A DNA stretch of 64,000 nt, from the NCBI RefSeq assembly GCF_036370855.1, contig NC_088102.1, positions 36,679,835 through 36,743,834 on the forward strand, given 5' to 3'. Source of the stretch: Dromaius novaehollandiae (Eukaryota > Chordata > Aves > Casuariiformes > Dromaiidae). The notes below the pieces were generated by a model. It did no database searches. It had not been told where the DNA came from and saw nothing but the letters and a program-made list of their open reading frames with translations. Of this stretch, positions 35,244-59,400 are shown piece by piece. The translations under genes were made by a program, and so were the position numbers. Within the stretch, counting starts at the first letter, position 1. Each line of letters starts with the position of its first letter.

Positions 35244-38200
35244 GGAACATCGGCTTCAAATCTAGTCAATTAAAAAAATGAAAAATAATTTCATCATTGC
35301 AAGTAGCCCTGACTCTATCAGCATATTTATGTGGTTTTACAACCACGCTTACTCATTTTTGAAGTATTTTTCTCTCCTCCATTACTGTAAGAAAGCAAGC
35401 AAACAACTAAAACAATCCATTATACAAAAGAAAGAGAAACCAACTATAAAATGCTCTGTAAAATAAAAAAAATCAAACCCATCAAAACAACCCAACAGCC
35501 CTCTGCTAATTTTCACAGTTAGAATAATTGCAGGTATTACTTCGTTAACAATTTTCAGACAGGACTGTAATTTACATTGACAGATTTCCAAAAACAAAGG
35601 ACAGTAATCACACATTAAAACAGTGTGAAAAAGCCAAAGTCCCTAAAGATGGACAGCATTCTGGCTCCTGTATTTTCACTAGTTTTTCTCCCTACAGTTT
35701 TGCTGGAGGCTGCTTCCTCATTAAAAATAGTTTGAATTTAAGCATTGCATTTTTATAGTTCTAAAACTTATTTCCAAGAGCTCTCTATTACACCAGGGTA
35801 TACCATTAAGGAAACCCTTTACCTTCCTGTTTGCCTTCCAATCAATATAGGAGCCACTGAACATCATCTGAGACAACCACAGATTTTATCAGCTGCTGAC
35901 CACATGCAATCTTTATGCAATTATACAGCTATTAACACCCAGCTGGAGACATTTATATGGATCTTAGTGATTTGGTACACTTTCCACTAAACTGGCAAAG
36001 AATATATATTTAAATTGCCTAGATGCTTTGGAAATCTTGACCTGGGGTTACTCAATGGGTTGATTTAATAAATATGTATAAATATCTACATATAAATGTC
36101 TAATAAAGATGCTCTTTAACAAAATTACTTATTGAATTTTCTTCAGTAAGCCCATATCTGTACTATTTGAGTACCTGATATTCATAATTAAATTCGTCTT
36201 TACAATACTTGAGACAAGCTACTCATACTTCATCCACATGAAATTGAAACAGAAATTTTAAATGATTTACTCAAAGTCTGGCAGTTGCATCATGACCCAA
36301 AACACTTCATTCTGGAGTGTATGTCCTCTTCATACATACAAATTTTAACCACAAACTGGCCTTTCTCTTTGAAACAACAGAGTCAATTTTAACAGATACA
36401 CACACCCATTTACAGAACTATTATCATCCCCATTTCATAAAATACATAAAGAGCACCAACAAATATTTTCATTGTTTAAAACAGTGATGTTAAATATCTA
36501 TACAACAGTATTAAACTTCTTCCTTACATTTAAAGAATGGAAATATCATGGATGAAGTCCTTGATAAAATTATTTCAAACTGTTCAAAACACCTCTGATA
36601 GTGAGTGTCCAGGCCATCTTATATAAATAAGTGACACCTGAAACAGGCTTCTGCATAATGTAAGCCTCCTTTCTCTTCTACACAGCCTGTCAGAAACTCT
36701 TTCAGAGTCGCCCACTCATTCAGAACATGGCTAAATAAGCTTTTAGGCTACGATTCCTCAAGAGGCAGCAAGCTGATTTAATGACTGACTCACTCACTGC
36801 CATAAACACAGGAGGGTGCCTGCTTCTGAATTCATGCCTCTGGTGTCTACCTTTTGCTGGCTCTGGCACTTGTTTGATCCTTCTGTGAGCTCATTTAACT
36901 CACTGAAACATAACAAAACTCCAGCAAAAAGATGGAAAATTTTCTCTTGATAAGTCAACACATGGCAAAGTCTGACAAGTGCCAGAGCTGGCATGCAGGA
37001 GGCAGCAGGATTATTCAGTCCAAGTTGGGGGAGCAAGCCTTCCTCCTTTTGGCAATAAGGAAACCAGCCTGTCTATGTGCGAAATCACAATGTAAGAACG
37101 ATCTACTTTTCAAGCAGTTTCTGTACACCTTTAACTTCTATTTTGAGGGATCAGCTGCTTCAACTTATCTTCTGTCGTATGTCATCCCAAGTAACCTGAC
37201 TAAAGGTAGCTACGGTTTCCAGGATACCAGAGTGAGAAGTCACTGCTGACACAGCAGAAAGACTACTAAAAATCAGTAAATAAGGACAAGAAATAAAAAC
37301 CAAAATATAGCAAATATGTTCACTTTCCAAAGAAAAAAAAAGAAAAAGAAAAAAAGACAACCTTGTATTATACTACTAATAGTTACAATAGGAAAGCTTT
37401 ACAGGCAGATGCACAACATCTATCAAATAAACTCTGCTAAGCAGCTTTTAGGATAGTCCAAGGCAATATGCTACAGTAGCCTGAACTGTAAATGACCAAG
37501 GCACTCTGGCTAAAATCTCTTCTCTTACTTCACACACAGATTCCAGCTCTGAATTAGAAAAAGTTGGTACCAATGTAACTTGCACTAGGTTCAGCAGCAG
37601 GGCAGTGTGGCTTCTATATACCACTTTATCACAGAGGAGCCTCAAAAGGAGAGGAAGAATGTATAAGATTGAGGAAAAAATGCTAGGTAACAGGATTTTA
37701 AGTTGTTCAAATAACAGATTTTTGGAGGTGGGTGGAGTTTTCTTTGGGAGCAAGGGGGAGTGGTATACTGCATCTGATTCTGATATGCAAAGAAATTGAC
37801 TGAATGCTAGTATATCAGCCACAGAAAAAAAAAAAAGTGTTGAATATTCCATATGCTCCTTCCAAAGTTTTATTAGGATCTGTACAATTCCTGCCGATTT
37901 TTTTTTACTCTAACTTTTAACAAGAAAATTTCACTTTTCCATCATCTGAATTCTCCATTCTCCCTTAAAGACGATCAAGACCTCAACCAGACAGTGAAAG
38001 AAGGCAGACGTATTGCTGTTCTGAACTTCATGACAAGGAAAAATTCGTCAATATGATTAATTATTGAACAAAGTGTGATTAAAATAAGAAGCTAATACAA
38101 CTTAATTGTCATATCACTCACCGTTAAAGAAAAGTAACTCATGGCTTTTACTTCCTAGGACAAAGCACAATAACAAAGCTATCTGCTCTATCTTCAGAGA

Positions 38201-39910
38201 ACTGCTCCCTCTTTTTCCTATGAATTCTTCAGTAAGGTTCTGTTAAAAGAGGTGGTTTGCAGTATGAAATCCCAACTTTTTACATAGGCAGTACAACTTT
38301 GGTTAAACACTCATTTCGGAATATACTTCTAGCAAGAATATTTGAATATCCTCCTGTCTCTATACGTTTTATTTAAAATACAAAGCAAAACAAAACCCCC
38401 CCAACAACTTAAAGTTTACTTTGAAAAGACTGAAACCTCTGTTTGCCCAAAAGACAGTGTTGGTTTAATGCTCATCCAATATCTTAAATGTTAACTTCAT
38501 TATATGAACAATTCTTTCGCAGGTTTTTATGTTTCAGAGTATGTTCCAAGGCTGTAACTAGGAAGACTATAAATTGTCTAAGAATATGTAAGTGTTCAAA
38601 AACCTCAGAACAAACATGTGCATCAAAGCTGATTTTGCTTGAGGTATGTTTTAAATCAATGTTATATACCTTTTTTGGAATCAGAGAACATTACCGTATT
38701 GCTTGGATACTGTTACCTAAGAAGTGAGCAATCATAAAAATGGAAAAGGACAGCATGAATACAATTACAAATGTCTGTTTTGGAATGAAATAATTCTTTA
38801 TGCTAAAATTGATTTACAGACAGCCGCTAATGGGGTTTGGCAGGTACTGCTGTCATTTTAATTTACAAACATTCTTCTAGTAGAAAATAATCAATTTTTC
38901 AACTCCCTCTGAATTTGCTACTGAGTAGCTTGAAAGATACACACAGGCATGGTCAAAAAAAGAACAAAGTCTTGTCAGTGACTTAGCATATGTAGAGTTT
39001 ACCATTACATTCTTTGTAATATAATTTTAAAAGCTGAATGGGATTTACCCTGCTATACACTCAGTTTTTTCTCTTTCATTTTTTAAACTTTTGTGTCCTG
39101 TATTTGGCCTTAAATCACAGCACTGATAAGATAAATGAACAGCACAAAAAAGCCAGTATGAACCAAAAGTGCTGAAGAAATGATACATGCGATTTAGAAT
39201 GGTAAGATTTAAGCTAAACATTCATCATGTTATTTAGATACTTTGGATCCGTATTAAATTTGACAGAGCTTAAAAAAACATTCTGAAGAAGGATGGTTTC
39301 CTTCTTAGCCCTAAAAATTTTTGGCAAAAACTACATCAGAATACTATTGGGCAGTAAAATGGAGTGGAAAGTTCTTGAACTAAAGTGTATAGGCAGCAAA
39401 CAATACAAAATAAAATGATCCCATATAGAGCACACATGACGAGCTGATACAGCAAATTCCTTTCTCAGTAAACCCATGACTCAATTTTGAAAGAATCTGT
39501 TCATTTCAGAACTCAGGGAGAAGATATAAAAAATATTAAAGCCATCTTTAGAAGCAAACTCCATTCCCACTATCTTTGAAAGAATTTCTTTATATATTGT
39601 CTCACCATTAAGACATTCATTACTGTTTAGCACATCATATAGTTTATATCATTCTCTACAGAGCAATATAGTTAATTCAGTATATCAGTGACTTTACACA
39701 GATACAGTATTGAAGCCATATCTTCTTTTGCTTACTGTCAAGTACAAAACTGCTTAAATAGACTAAAAAAGCTACACACAAGAGTTGTAGCATTCCATTT
39801 TCATGCCTGATTAAAGTTTACAGTAGTGGCTTTTTGATCTTTAAAGACAAATAAACATGATGCCACATAACAAACACTTGTGCAAACTCAGGCCTAGGAG
39901 GAAGACAAAA
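35244..39910. other. Non-coding; right part is EMC7 3' UTR or flank
   Basis: No coding exon recognised. EMC7 is transcribed leftward and its stop is at 39,913-39,911, so the right end must include its 3' UTR. A minus-strand AATAAA lies at 38,373-38,368 and an ATTAAA at 38,862-38,857; either could end the transcript. Confidence 0.4.
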
Positions 39911-49502
<9,592 letters not shown>

Positions 49503-49559
49503 CACGCCGCCGCCTGCGTTCTCCTCGGGGGCGGGGCCGGTAGGCCGGGGCCGCCCCTC

Positions 49560-49571
49560 CGCGCATGCGCT
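49560..49571. promoter_or_regulatory. NRF1-like site 1 of EMC7 promoter
   Basis: GCGCATGCGC, a palindromic NRF1 core, about 60 bases upstream of the EMC7 ATG. Confidence 0.55.
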
Positions 49572-49631
49572 GAACGCGGCACGCTGTGATCGGGGGGGTA
49601 GCCCTCGTGGAGAGCCGGGTGGTGAATTTGC

Positions 49632-49643
49632 TGCGCGTGCGCA
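49632..49643. promoter_or_regulatory. NRF1-like site 2 of EMC7 promoter
   Basis: TGCGCGTGCGCA matches the NRF1 consensus YGCGCRYGCGCR. It lies about 130 bases upstream of the EMC7 ATG. Confidence 0.55.
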
Positions 49644-49673
49644 ACAGGCGGGCCGACAGGGCCTTGCCCGTTT

Positions 49674-49685
49674 TGCGCACGCGTC
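49674..49685. promoter_or_regulatory. NRF1-like site 3 of EMC7 promoter
   Basis: TGCGCACGCGTC is a near-match to the NRF1 consensus (one half-site imperfect). It is the third such motif within 125 bases. Confidence 0.4.
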
Positions 49686-49709
49686 CTTGCGAGAGTGACG
49701 CTACTGCAG

Positions 49710-49719
49710 GTCATGTGAC
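49710..49719. promoter_or_regulatory. E-box (USF/TFE-type)
   Basis: GTCATGTGAC is a near-palindromic E-box. It resembles the GTCACGTGAC element bound by USF and MiT/TFE factors but has a CATGTG core. Confidence 0.35.
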
Positions 49720-49830
49720 GGACACTGGCCGATAGGAGCGAGCGAAGTTTTCGTGCACGACGGGTACCGAGGCGGAACTGCACTGGTGAGGCACCGAGGG
49801 GTCCTAGCGCCGGGCGGGGGAGGTGAGCAG

Positions 49831-52800
49831 CCGCCCCCCCGCAGCAGCTCCGGGAGGCGCTGTGGGCTGCCCGTGGGCCTCGGGCTTGGCTGGAAAGCAG
49901 AGTCTAATAAAAGATAGTCCACGCCTTCCTCCCCCCGCACTTTGTCAGCCTACTCTGAAACTGGGAAGCAACTTTTTCCTTGTTTTCAGGCGCAGTGAAC
50001 TCTGTTGTTCAATGCAAGCAGATATCTGGGGTTTTCTGTTATTCAGGGTGATGCAAGTAGATCCCGCTCAGCCACGGCAGGTTTTGTTAGCCGAAGCAGC
50101 CCCGCATGTCTGTGGCTCTACCTGCTTCTGAGCTCAGGCTTTACAGCACCAGACCGAAGCAGCTGCAGGACCTGCCCTGGCCTTGCCACAGCGTGATTCA
50201 CGTCCCAGTGAAAGAGACTGCAACACAGGCATGCTCCTGAGCTCAGACCATCTGCAGGGCTGCCGGGGCATCTTTTCATCGTTGTTATTTCCAGAGGTGA
50301 TGCAGACACACCAGAGCTGGCTCTTCATGGAGACCCTTCAAATCTTGTAGCTGGTGGTCTTTGACCCTAAAAGCAGCGTAGTCACTAGAAAAAGCCTCAC
50401 GGAGCTATCTTTGATCCTGTGGAACACATAATTTGCAACTTAGATCGTCTGTCCACTATTGTTCAACAGTTCACTCATTCCAAGTTGAGAAATGGTGTTG
50501 AAATGGCAGGAAAGGGTACTTTGTTCTTCCAATCTATGAGTAAACACAAAGGATAATGTAATTTGCTACAGAAAATTTGGAAGGACACAGATGTGAAACT
50601 AAAGAACATAAGTGCATAACAAATAATATAAATAAGTAAATGTGTCTTCTTTGGTAACAGAAGGATCTATTTAGAATTAAGATGATGTAAATTAAATTTG
50701 AATAGTTACCACTTGAAAAAGAATCAAGCTTTTTCTAGAAAAATTTACAAAAAAGCTTACAGAAACAATAGATTAAAAATGTTCATTTTAATCAAGGCCT
50801 TGAGCATCTTCATTTATATCAATGCACTTTGTTTCTGATGCAAAACTGGAACTTGTTGACAGGGAACTAGAACTTGTTTTGCAGGGAAACCTAGTCTGGA
50901 TGTAGCAAGCACTTTCATGAACATGTAGGAGGTTCCCTGTGAACAAAGTGATAATCTTCTCGGAAAATCTAAAGGTTATAAGAGTTCCTTTGGGACAACT
51001 TCATCAACCTGAAAGTGCAGTCAGGAATGATCTCTGTGTTTTATAGCTGTCTCTTCACTGATGGCTTCACTCCCCTGAGTAGCAGATATGCAGAAACTGA
51101 CAATAAGCTTCTGAAAAGTTCTAGCCTGCACACAAGCGTATTCTTAGTTTTGTCTGGCTGAGTTACTTCAAGCAGCTGTCGCTAATTCTATAGAACTGTC
51201 AACTAGATGGATGAGACCTGACGGTCCCTAATGGGTTGAACAAAGAACAGGTCTAGACTAATGTAATGTCATCATACTTAAAACACTGAAATCCGTATCT
51301 CCAGATTCTTGTCACTTTTGGTATCGTATACAAATTGAAGAGCAGAGGAGAGACAGTAAATCGTGCTGAGCTATCTGAATGCAGCATCAAAATCCATTAG
51401 CACCATAGCTGTTTACAAAGAATCATCTGTTCTGGGACCCTGGTGAAAAGCCTTAAATACTGAGAGTTTTCTCTCCTCTGTGAGGAAAAGGATTTTACAG
51501 AAATTTAGTAGTTAGAGCTTATTTTTGTGCTGAATGCTTTTCACAGCCTGAATTCTAGCAAAAGTTTTGCTAGTATATTTTTAGCAAAAAATAATTTTTT
51601 TTGCTCATAGTTTGCCATTAGTGAAGCATTTTTATAAACTTTAATTTGCCTTTGAACATTTTAGTGCAATTGCTCTGAACACTCTCTTTCTATAAAGCTG
51701 ATACCACTTTGGCTGGTATTTAAATACCAGCTTTTGTTTGGAAATATGAACATTAACCTGACATTGGTATTGGTTTACTTTAATACACTGAACTAGAAAC
51801 AACAGCAGCCGAAAATCTGGTTCATGTGTAATTCAACCAACCATATACGGGACTGTTGACTTCCAGTAGACAAAGAGGGAGCAGCTTTGGCCATATGACT
51901 ATAATCTTACTGTATTCTTTGAGCCAGTCCCCTAACTGCCACATAGATAATCAGGCAATACCTAGTATGCCAAATAAGCAATGCTGGTTCACAAATGTTC
52001 TGTGAAACCAAAGACATAGGCCTGACTGATGTAAAGATCAAATAAGAATTATACATGCATCAGAGTCTCTGTACGTCCCAGAAATATTGTCAGAACAAGC
52101 TACAAAACTGAGCGAGTCAAAGTAAATGTGACAGTCATTCTCGGTAGTTGTATTTATATTGTAAGTTGCTTAAATTGTGTTAGAGATTTGAGCCTCTGTA
52201 AAATATTAACCGTTCAAATGTATTTTGAGTCCCTGCCATCTTACACTTTCTCAAAATTTCTAGAAGTAGCAGATACATGTGTGTACGCACATCTATACTT
52301 TTGTTTTACAAAATCTCTCGAGTGGAAACAAGAACAGACAGCAGGATACAATAATATTGTTAGGTCTCTAGCATCTAGTTTCCTTCCTTTTTAGATAGGA
52401 TTGATAACTGATGTGTGCTTAGGCAATTATTCAAGTTTCTGCCCATTGAGAAAGATACTATCAGGTAATTTGGATCCTTTGAAAATCTAGCTTCTGTGTC
52501 AGTTGTGTGTTGGAGGTGTTAAAGACTGTATCAGGAAAGCTGTACAGAGAGTTCTCGCAACCCGGAAACCTTTTATCAGCTGCAATTCAGGCTGCTTCCT
52601 TGGGAAATGATTTCTAGTCAGTGTATACAACCAGAATTAACAACAATGGTGTAGCTATTACCCTTGTTGTTGCTTTTTAAAAATCTATTGTAAAGTGGAA
52701 TCATTTCGCCATCTACTGGCAATTTACAGTGCTACAATAGAAACATTTACTTGATGCGAACTTTGTTAAAAACAAAACAGTACAAGTTAGTATCAGAGTC

Positions 52801-53444
52801 TGGACTCAGTGACAGTGTTTGTACTGCCACAAATATCAGATTCCATGAGATCTTTCTACTTCTGACTTGGGGCCGAAAGGTGCACACACGATGTCTTGGC
52901 CTGCTTCAAAAGGATTGCCTCCATGCCCTCCACTCCATATCTGAAAGACTTGCATGTAAGGACAGAAAAGCTCCTAATGCCTGTAAACTCAACATCTATC
53001 TGAATAATCTGCATTCTTGATGCATCCAACTGCAAGTTCTAGAGTCAGCATGTACACCTAATGAATTTGCTGTCTGGAAGAGCCAATCTTCATCCATCTC
53101 ATGTTTGCTTTCACCTCAAGTTGACTGAGACAAACTTGACTGGACATCGTTGAGATTCATATGCCTTCCCCAATGGTTTGCTGTGTGTTAAAGAACCTCA
53201 AACTAAGTCATGAAATATGTTTCTTGTACTCTGACATGCTGCATTACCAATTCCCACACTATACAACTTAGCAAAGGAGTCTCCCCTGCCCTGAAGTACT
53301 TTACAGAGCTGACAGGCACAGGGAGAACAGTCCAGTGTTCCAGACTCAGGATTGTCCTACCTTCTTTTCCTAATAGAGATCATTCTTGATGTGTTTCTTT
53401 CAGGTTTACCTCGCCTCCTTTTTCCACCTCCAAATTCAGGATTT
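49831..53444. other. Non-coding interval right of EMC7
   Basis: GC content falls quickly to AT-rich background after about 50,350. No exon recognised on either strand. A possible plus-strand donor (GGAG|GTGAGC) lies at the island edge, 49,822. Confidence 0.45.
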
Positions 53445-53458
53445 GGGGGGGGGGGGGG
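53445..53458 (+). repeat. G(14) homopolymer
   Basis: A run of 14 G followed by AGGGG. Confidence 0.85.
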
Positions 53459-56400
53459 AGGGGAATTAATTGTTTATACCTTTCTGGTAACATATACCTG
53501 CAAACATAAATGGGTAATACTGTAGTATGCTCTTTATCTTAATAAGTATGATTAGCAAATGCTGAAATTGAGATTGCTAGATAATATATGGTTTTGTCTG
53601 GTTGTGACTGACTGAACTGTACTTTACTGAACTCAGATTTTCATTTTTGGAAAAGGAAATTTAATCATTAGTTTAAGTACAAGGAAAAGGCTTTGGGCAG
53701 TTTTTTCTATAGGAAAAGAAGTCCACCTTTCCTGCTCCAGAAGGTTCCAGGCCTCCTTTTGCAAAAAGAACAGCAAATATGGGTGTAAGATGACTGTGAC
53801 CTGGAAGTTGTCCTTACAGTATTTTGAGGCCTTCACTTGTGGTTTACCACAGAAGTTGACCCTATGTCTCTATTAAGCAGTAATTGTGCATAACCCAAGC
53901 ATGCAACATTTAAGAACTACATCATACATTAAGCTGACTACAGAACAAGCAGTGCCTCACAGAATGGTGCTACATGCGTACTTGGATTTCTGTGTTGTTG
54001 CTCATAGGGTCACCACCTATAATCATTTACGTAATGTTAGTGTGATACATCACCATGACATTTGGTGTTCCAAAAATATAAACAGTTAAATATCCTTATT
54101 TCTTGGTATGCACTCTTAAATTGTGTTGTTTTTTACCATCTGAATTCTACTTACATAATGCCGCAAGGTGGCCTCAACACAATACTGCATTATCAGATCC
54201 TTTAAAGAATCATATATGAAAGTATTTTTTGCATTACTGCAGTATTGGTAATAGAATACTACAGAATGTCATTCTTGCTTTGTATTCCAAGCTGAAGAAG
54301 TTTCTCATGCTCTGTAGAATTTCTTCACATCACATAGATGACACAATCTTTATGCTGTCAGCGCAGCATAAAGAAGCTGTGTTAGTTTTGCTAGGGTATC
54401 CTACCGAAAGAGTATCATATTCAGTAACTGACTAAATGGTTATAATTAGAGCAGATCTGCTCGTACTTTGCTCTGCAGAGGTTCTGGGAAATCTTGTGTC
54501 CAGCTATTGGGCTGTGGTAACTCAGACAGCCTTAAGCTGAAATTATGCTACTGTTGCCTCTATGCCAAAAAAGAAAGGGCAAAAGAGCCTCCTTCTGTCT
54601 GGAAGTTTAGCAGTGCATTTCTGGCCTACCATGAAATTTTGTTATTTTCAAGGGTCTGATTGACCAAAGGCTAAAGATTATGATTTGCACCATTTCTAAG
54701 CCCACCCTTCCTTCATTTATTTTTATACAATTTGTAGTGAGAGTTAAAATTATATAATTGTAATTGGATCAGTATTTTCCAGAGAAGAAACATTCTCTTT
54801 GCTGTATTAAATATGTTGTCACGATAACTATTACAGTATCTACTATTAGCAAATCTGGATTCAGACTAACTCTATGAAAGAAGTACAACCAGCACATTTA
54901 TATTATTTGACAGAGCAAAAGAAACAAAGCTTGGACTTTAGCTCATTTTTCAGCAAAAATTATGCAAAACTACAGTGACTCTATTCACTTGGCCATTTCC
55001 TGATCTCAGAAATGATTCTGCAGTGCTTTGTTTTTTTCTTCAAGGCAAATCTATGATTCTGAAGCATTAGCTACTCCTGCTGCTTGTCATCCTCAGCAGT
55101 AGCTGTAGAGGCATATTATAAGCATTTTTGTTACATTCTGGCTGTTCTCAAGAAGCTGAGAACTATGGTTCTCCTTGGCTTTCAAGTACCTCCGTAAGTC
55201 CCTTCCTCGCCCAGGACAGCTCGTTGGTATGTACAAGCTCACCCACGGTGGCACAGCTGACACCTGCTGAAATTTACCAGCTCTTCCTTCTTTAAAATCC
55301 AGCACTTAGGGTAAGAATAACTGCTGATAGCTTACTTGTTTATATTGTCACATTTCAGCATCTTGGCCTATGATTCTTTTGTAACTATTAATAACTAATT
55401 ATTGGGATAAGCAACTTTTGTTCTATCCTTAAATTTTTGCCTTGTTTATCTGAAGGAAATAACTGGGAGGTGCGTTACAATACTGTAGGCTAAATAAGGC
55501 TCCTTTTCAAGTTTAAGATGCACTGCTATTTGTAGGGACTTATATGCTGAATCAGACTGTGCAAGTGAACACTTCCCTTGAGGAGCCCAAGTTCATACAT
55601 CAAAGAACTGAATGAACCACTTCAGTGAATTGCAGGCATTATTTATCATTAATCAATGGCAAACAAGCTGATTTTCTATGTGTTATTACATTGCTATTCA
55701 ATGTGTTAAACAACAGCTTCATTAAAACAATATGATTAACAGTTTTGCAATCAGTAGTATTTCCTGTTTAATTCAAATCTATGCCAACTGTAAATGTAAA
55801 TAAGAGTCTTTCTGGGACTTCAGTGATTCTTTTATAAGATTTTATTTGAATAGTTCAGCTTTAAACAGAATTTGCCATTTTTTCAGATGGGCACTGCAAG
55901 TTAAATATTTTCTAGAATCATAATACAAGGTTTATCATACAAAATCCTTCCAGTTGCAGTACAAAGGCTTGTACTTGCTATAAATTTCATGTTTATGGGT
56001 GCCTAAGTTTTTTCCCCTCTTAATTCTTTGAACTATGCAGGGTTGGTTTTTTTATATAAGTTTGTTAAATGTTGGGGAAAATAGCTGCTTAAGTCACTTT
56101 CAAGTGCCTCTTCTCATCCCCTTCTAGCTACTTGCTCTCATTATTTGTAAATATATGTGAAAGCAGGCTCTTACAGGAAACTAATGTCTGGTGAAATCCA
56201 AAGCCCACTGAAAGCAGTAACTTTGCCATGGATGGGGGAGTCATAAATTTACTTATATTTTGTTTTTACAAATTTTGTTTTAGGCAAATCTAACAGCAAT
56301 GAACCACTGAAAAATTGTTGCAAGATTTAATTTATTTTGAAGGATTTAATTTATGAGCTTTCACTTTCTCCTGCAGACCTCAAATATTAAGGAAAGCATC

Positions 56401-59400
56401 CAAAGTGGTATTCACTCCAAATGATAAAGATCACTTTTTGCAAGGGTAAAGAAGTGGTGTTAGATATTGACATGTCAAAATAAGCAGCACTGGAAGGGAG
56501 AATTAAATTCTAATCATTTGTCAGGGCTACTTTGTACTCATGCAAGAGTTACAGGGGAGCGGAGAAATAACGTGCATAAGCTCCTAACAGAAATGTACAT
56601 CAGCAGACTGAAGGGCCACATAATACCTTTTAGGAAAAAAAAGAATCAAACCGAACCACCCACCAACCTGCTCATCATCCCTGAAACTCTTTGGACAATG
56701 CTTGGATTACAAACCAGTAAGTCAGGGTAAATAATAGCAAGAGATATGTTTATAATTCATGAGGTAAATACATTAACTGAAAACATGTCTTTGCACAATT
56801 TGGTAACAGAAACAGTCTCTCTCTAGCCAATTCAAATTTAAGGGTATCAACTAAATAGTAAATAAACTGTATTTATCAATTCTTATTTCTGTATATCAAG
56901 TCTTTATAAACATGTAAAATATGCTACTAGACCCAAAATGGAGAATGATGGAAAAGACAGGTTCTAGCAACTTGTAGTTTGAATATGTAACTGTTCACAG
57001 CAGGGGTCCTTGTATCACAAGTACTTGAGTTGCTTGTTTTCCCACTAGTATTTGTAGAGCACCTTTGTGCTTGCCCTCAAAAGCCCTAACTGGGCAGCAG
57101 TTGAAAGCAGAGCATGCTATCCAAAATCCCAGCTCCTGAAAGTCTTGGAGAGGAAAGGAAAGAGACAATTTGGAGTCAAGTGTATGAATAGACTATCTGT
57201 CTTAAAGAACTAGTTACTGGTAGATAACCAATAGTCAAAGAAAAAAGAAAGGTTACGTCCTTTCCACATAATCAGGACCTGAATGTGGGTCTCAACATTA
57301 TTTCAGGAAATGGAAAACTTCAAGATGATATTATTATACATGGCATCCCTTCCTCCATGCAATAGCATGGTGCCTGATGAAAAAGCTCCAGCTCAGGTGG
57401 ACCACGAGCAAGTCCCATTGCAGGTTTTCACACAGCCACTTACATGGCTGGACATTCTTCATGACAGGCCTGGGCAAAGGGTAAGATTCTCCTGTCATCC
57501 AAGCATGCACTAGCATCTCAGCCTGAGAGGCATATTTAGGGAAGAAAAACGGTTACTTCTGTAACTGAATGGTGGACACATCTTTAGATATGAATTTGGA
57601 ACATCATCTAAAGGGAAGTTCTCTTGGGAAGGAATCCTATTGAGGGGTCATCAAAAGGGCCTCCTACTCTCCTAGTAGAGATGGCAGCATGCTTGAAACT
57701 TAAATGAAGCAGCAAATGCAGTAGTAGTGCTACAGCTGTTTTACGTATGTCAGAACTCTGGAATGATTGATTGTTATTGATGCTATGAAGAAAAAAAAAA
57801 ATACATGTGTGCCAGCAGCTGAGGTTGGGGCCAGGGTCAAATATTCCCAAAGCAGTAATTATAACTTGCATTCCTTCTACCTCCCCACTATAGGCAGAAG
57901 CAAAAACCAGAACTTGCTGGAACCATCTGACCCAAGTTATTTGTTCTCTCTCCCACTCAAGTCTCTCATTGTTGAGATGATAAAATTAAGTTTTGCCTAT
58001 ACTGCTGTAAAACCACCACCACAAGTGATACTTTCATAGAAAAGTGCAATAGGAAATAATGCTCCTAAACACATGGTAAGATAGTCTTTCAGACCATTAA
58101 AATCAGTTCAAGTTCTGAATGTGGTTTCTGACCAAAAGGCAACTTCAAGTAAATTCCTGATAAATCTGACGCTTATGGTGAACACCAAGAAACAGCTTGG
58201 GCAGCACTAAGAGAACCTGACCTGTAACATATGAAAATAGCCTAAGGTAATGGTAATCAAGTACTACAAAGGAACCACAGACTGATCCATTTTACCAGAA
58301 AAAATGTTAATAAGGATATAATGAACTGTGGATGAACAGATTTCTAAATATGGGAGCCTATTAAGATTGTGGTTAAGATTTAGTAAGCTTATGGAAGAAC
58401 AGAGAAGATTCTGCAGTTTCTTTCACATAAGCAGAAGAATCCTTGATATCAGAACTGTTTCATCCAAACTAGGCTGAGTAAAACACCAGAGGTTCCCTTC
58501 TCATTTCCAGAGTTTACAGAAGACTTAAATAAGAAAGTATGTATCAGAAAGGCTGTCCAAAGGATAAGGAATATGTACACCATGCAAAGCCCATACACAG
58601 AAATGCAGAAGTACTCCCTGTTAATCTCCAGGGTACAGGCTGATGCTAGCAAGCTGCCATTTCTGAAAGACAGCTCCAAGGGCGTTTCCCTATTTACAGG
58701 GCTTCAAAATGAGGTGGCTGAGATCATCGACCAAATATTCAGACAATCCAGAAAGTAGACTGCTAACATACAGTGCACTAATCCTAAATATCTGTAACTT
58801 AAGAATGCCTCAGAATGTGCACTGTCTCATGTCCTCTTTTTCTGTGGGGAGGGGGGGGAAAAAGTGGCAGTGTTTATTGTCACCTGACCACAGAACTACT
58901 TGATGCTGGAGACAAGCATTCTAGATATATGAATGTCCGAGTTCCAAAAACAAGATCTCTTTACAGAAAACCAATAGCACTAGACCACTAGGTTACTTTA
59001 ACAGGCTTTTCTATTCAGCTGGGAAGCAATATGAGTTATGATACAGAAAGAAACTCTTTGCAGATGTTAAGGGAAACCTGCCACCAAAAGAAGCATAAAT
59101 GCACTGCAGAAGGAAGTGTAAAAGATATACTTCAGCACAGTAATGAGTCCATACACATGCTTGCAAAGCATAGCATAAGCAAGACTACTAAACATGTCCT
59201 CACTATGCCCAGCTCTGATCATTTTCTGTAGGATCAGAAAACAAGCCTAAAAGACATAAGCCTGCAAAAGTGAGAATTTGAGTAGACACCAGTGAATTTA
59301 GTTATCTATGCTAGAGGGGAGCAAGAAGGGGAAAGGAAAAAAAAACAGAACAAAAAACACCACACACTTCCAAGCAGCACTTTTCCCTAACTAGTTACCA

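Noticed and set aside
49503-49505. GTG codon just before the EMC7 ATG as start
   Set aside because: A normal ATG in good context follows immediately and gives the family length.
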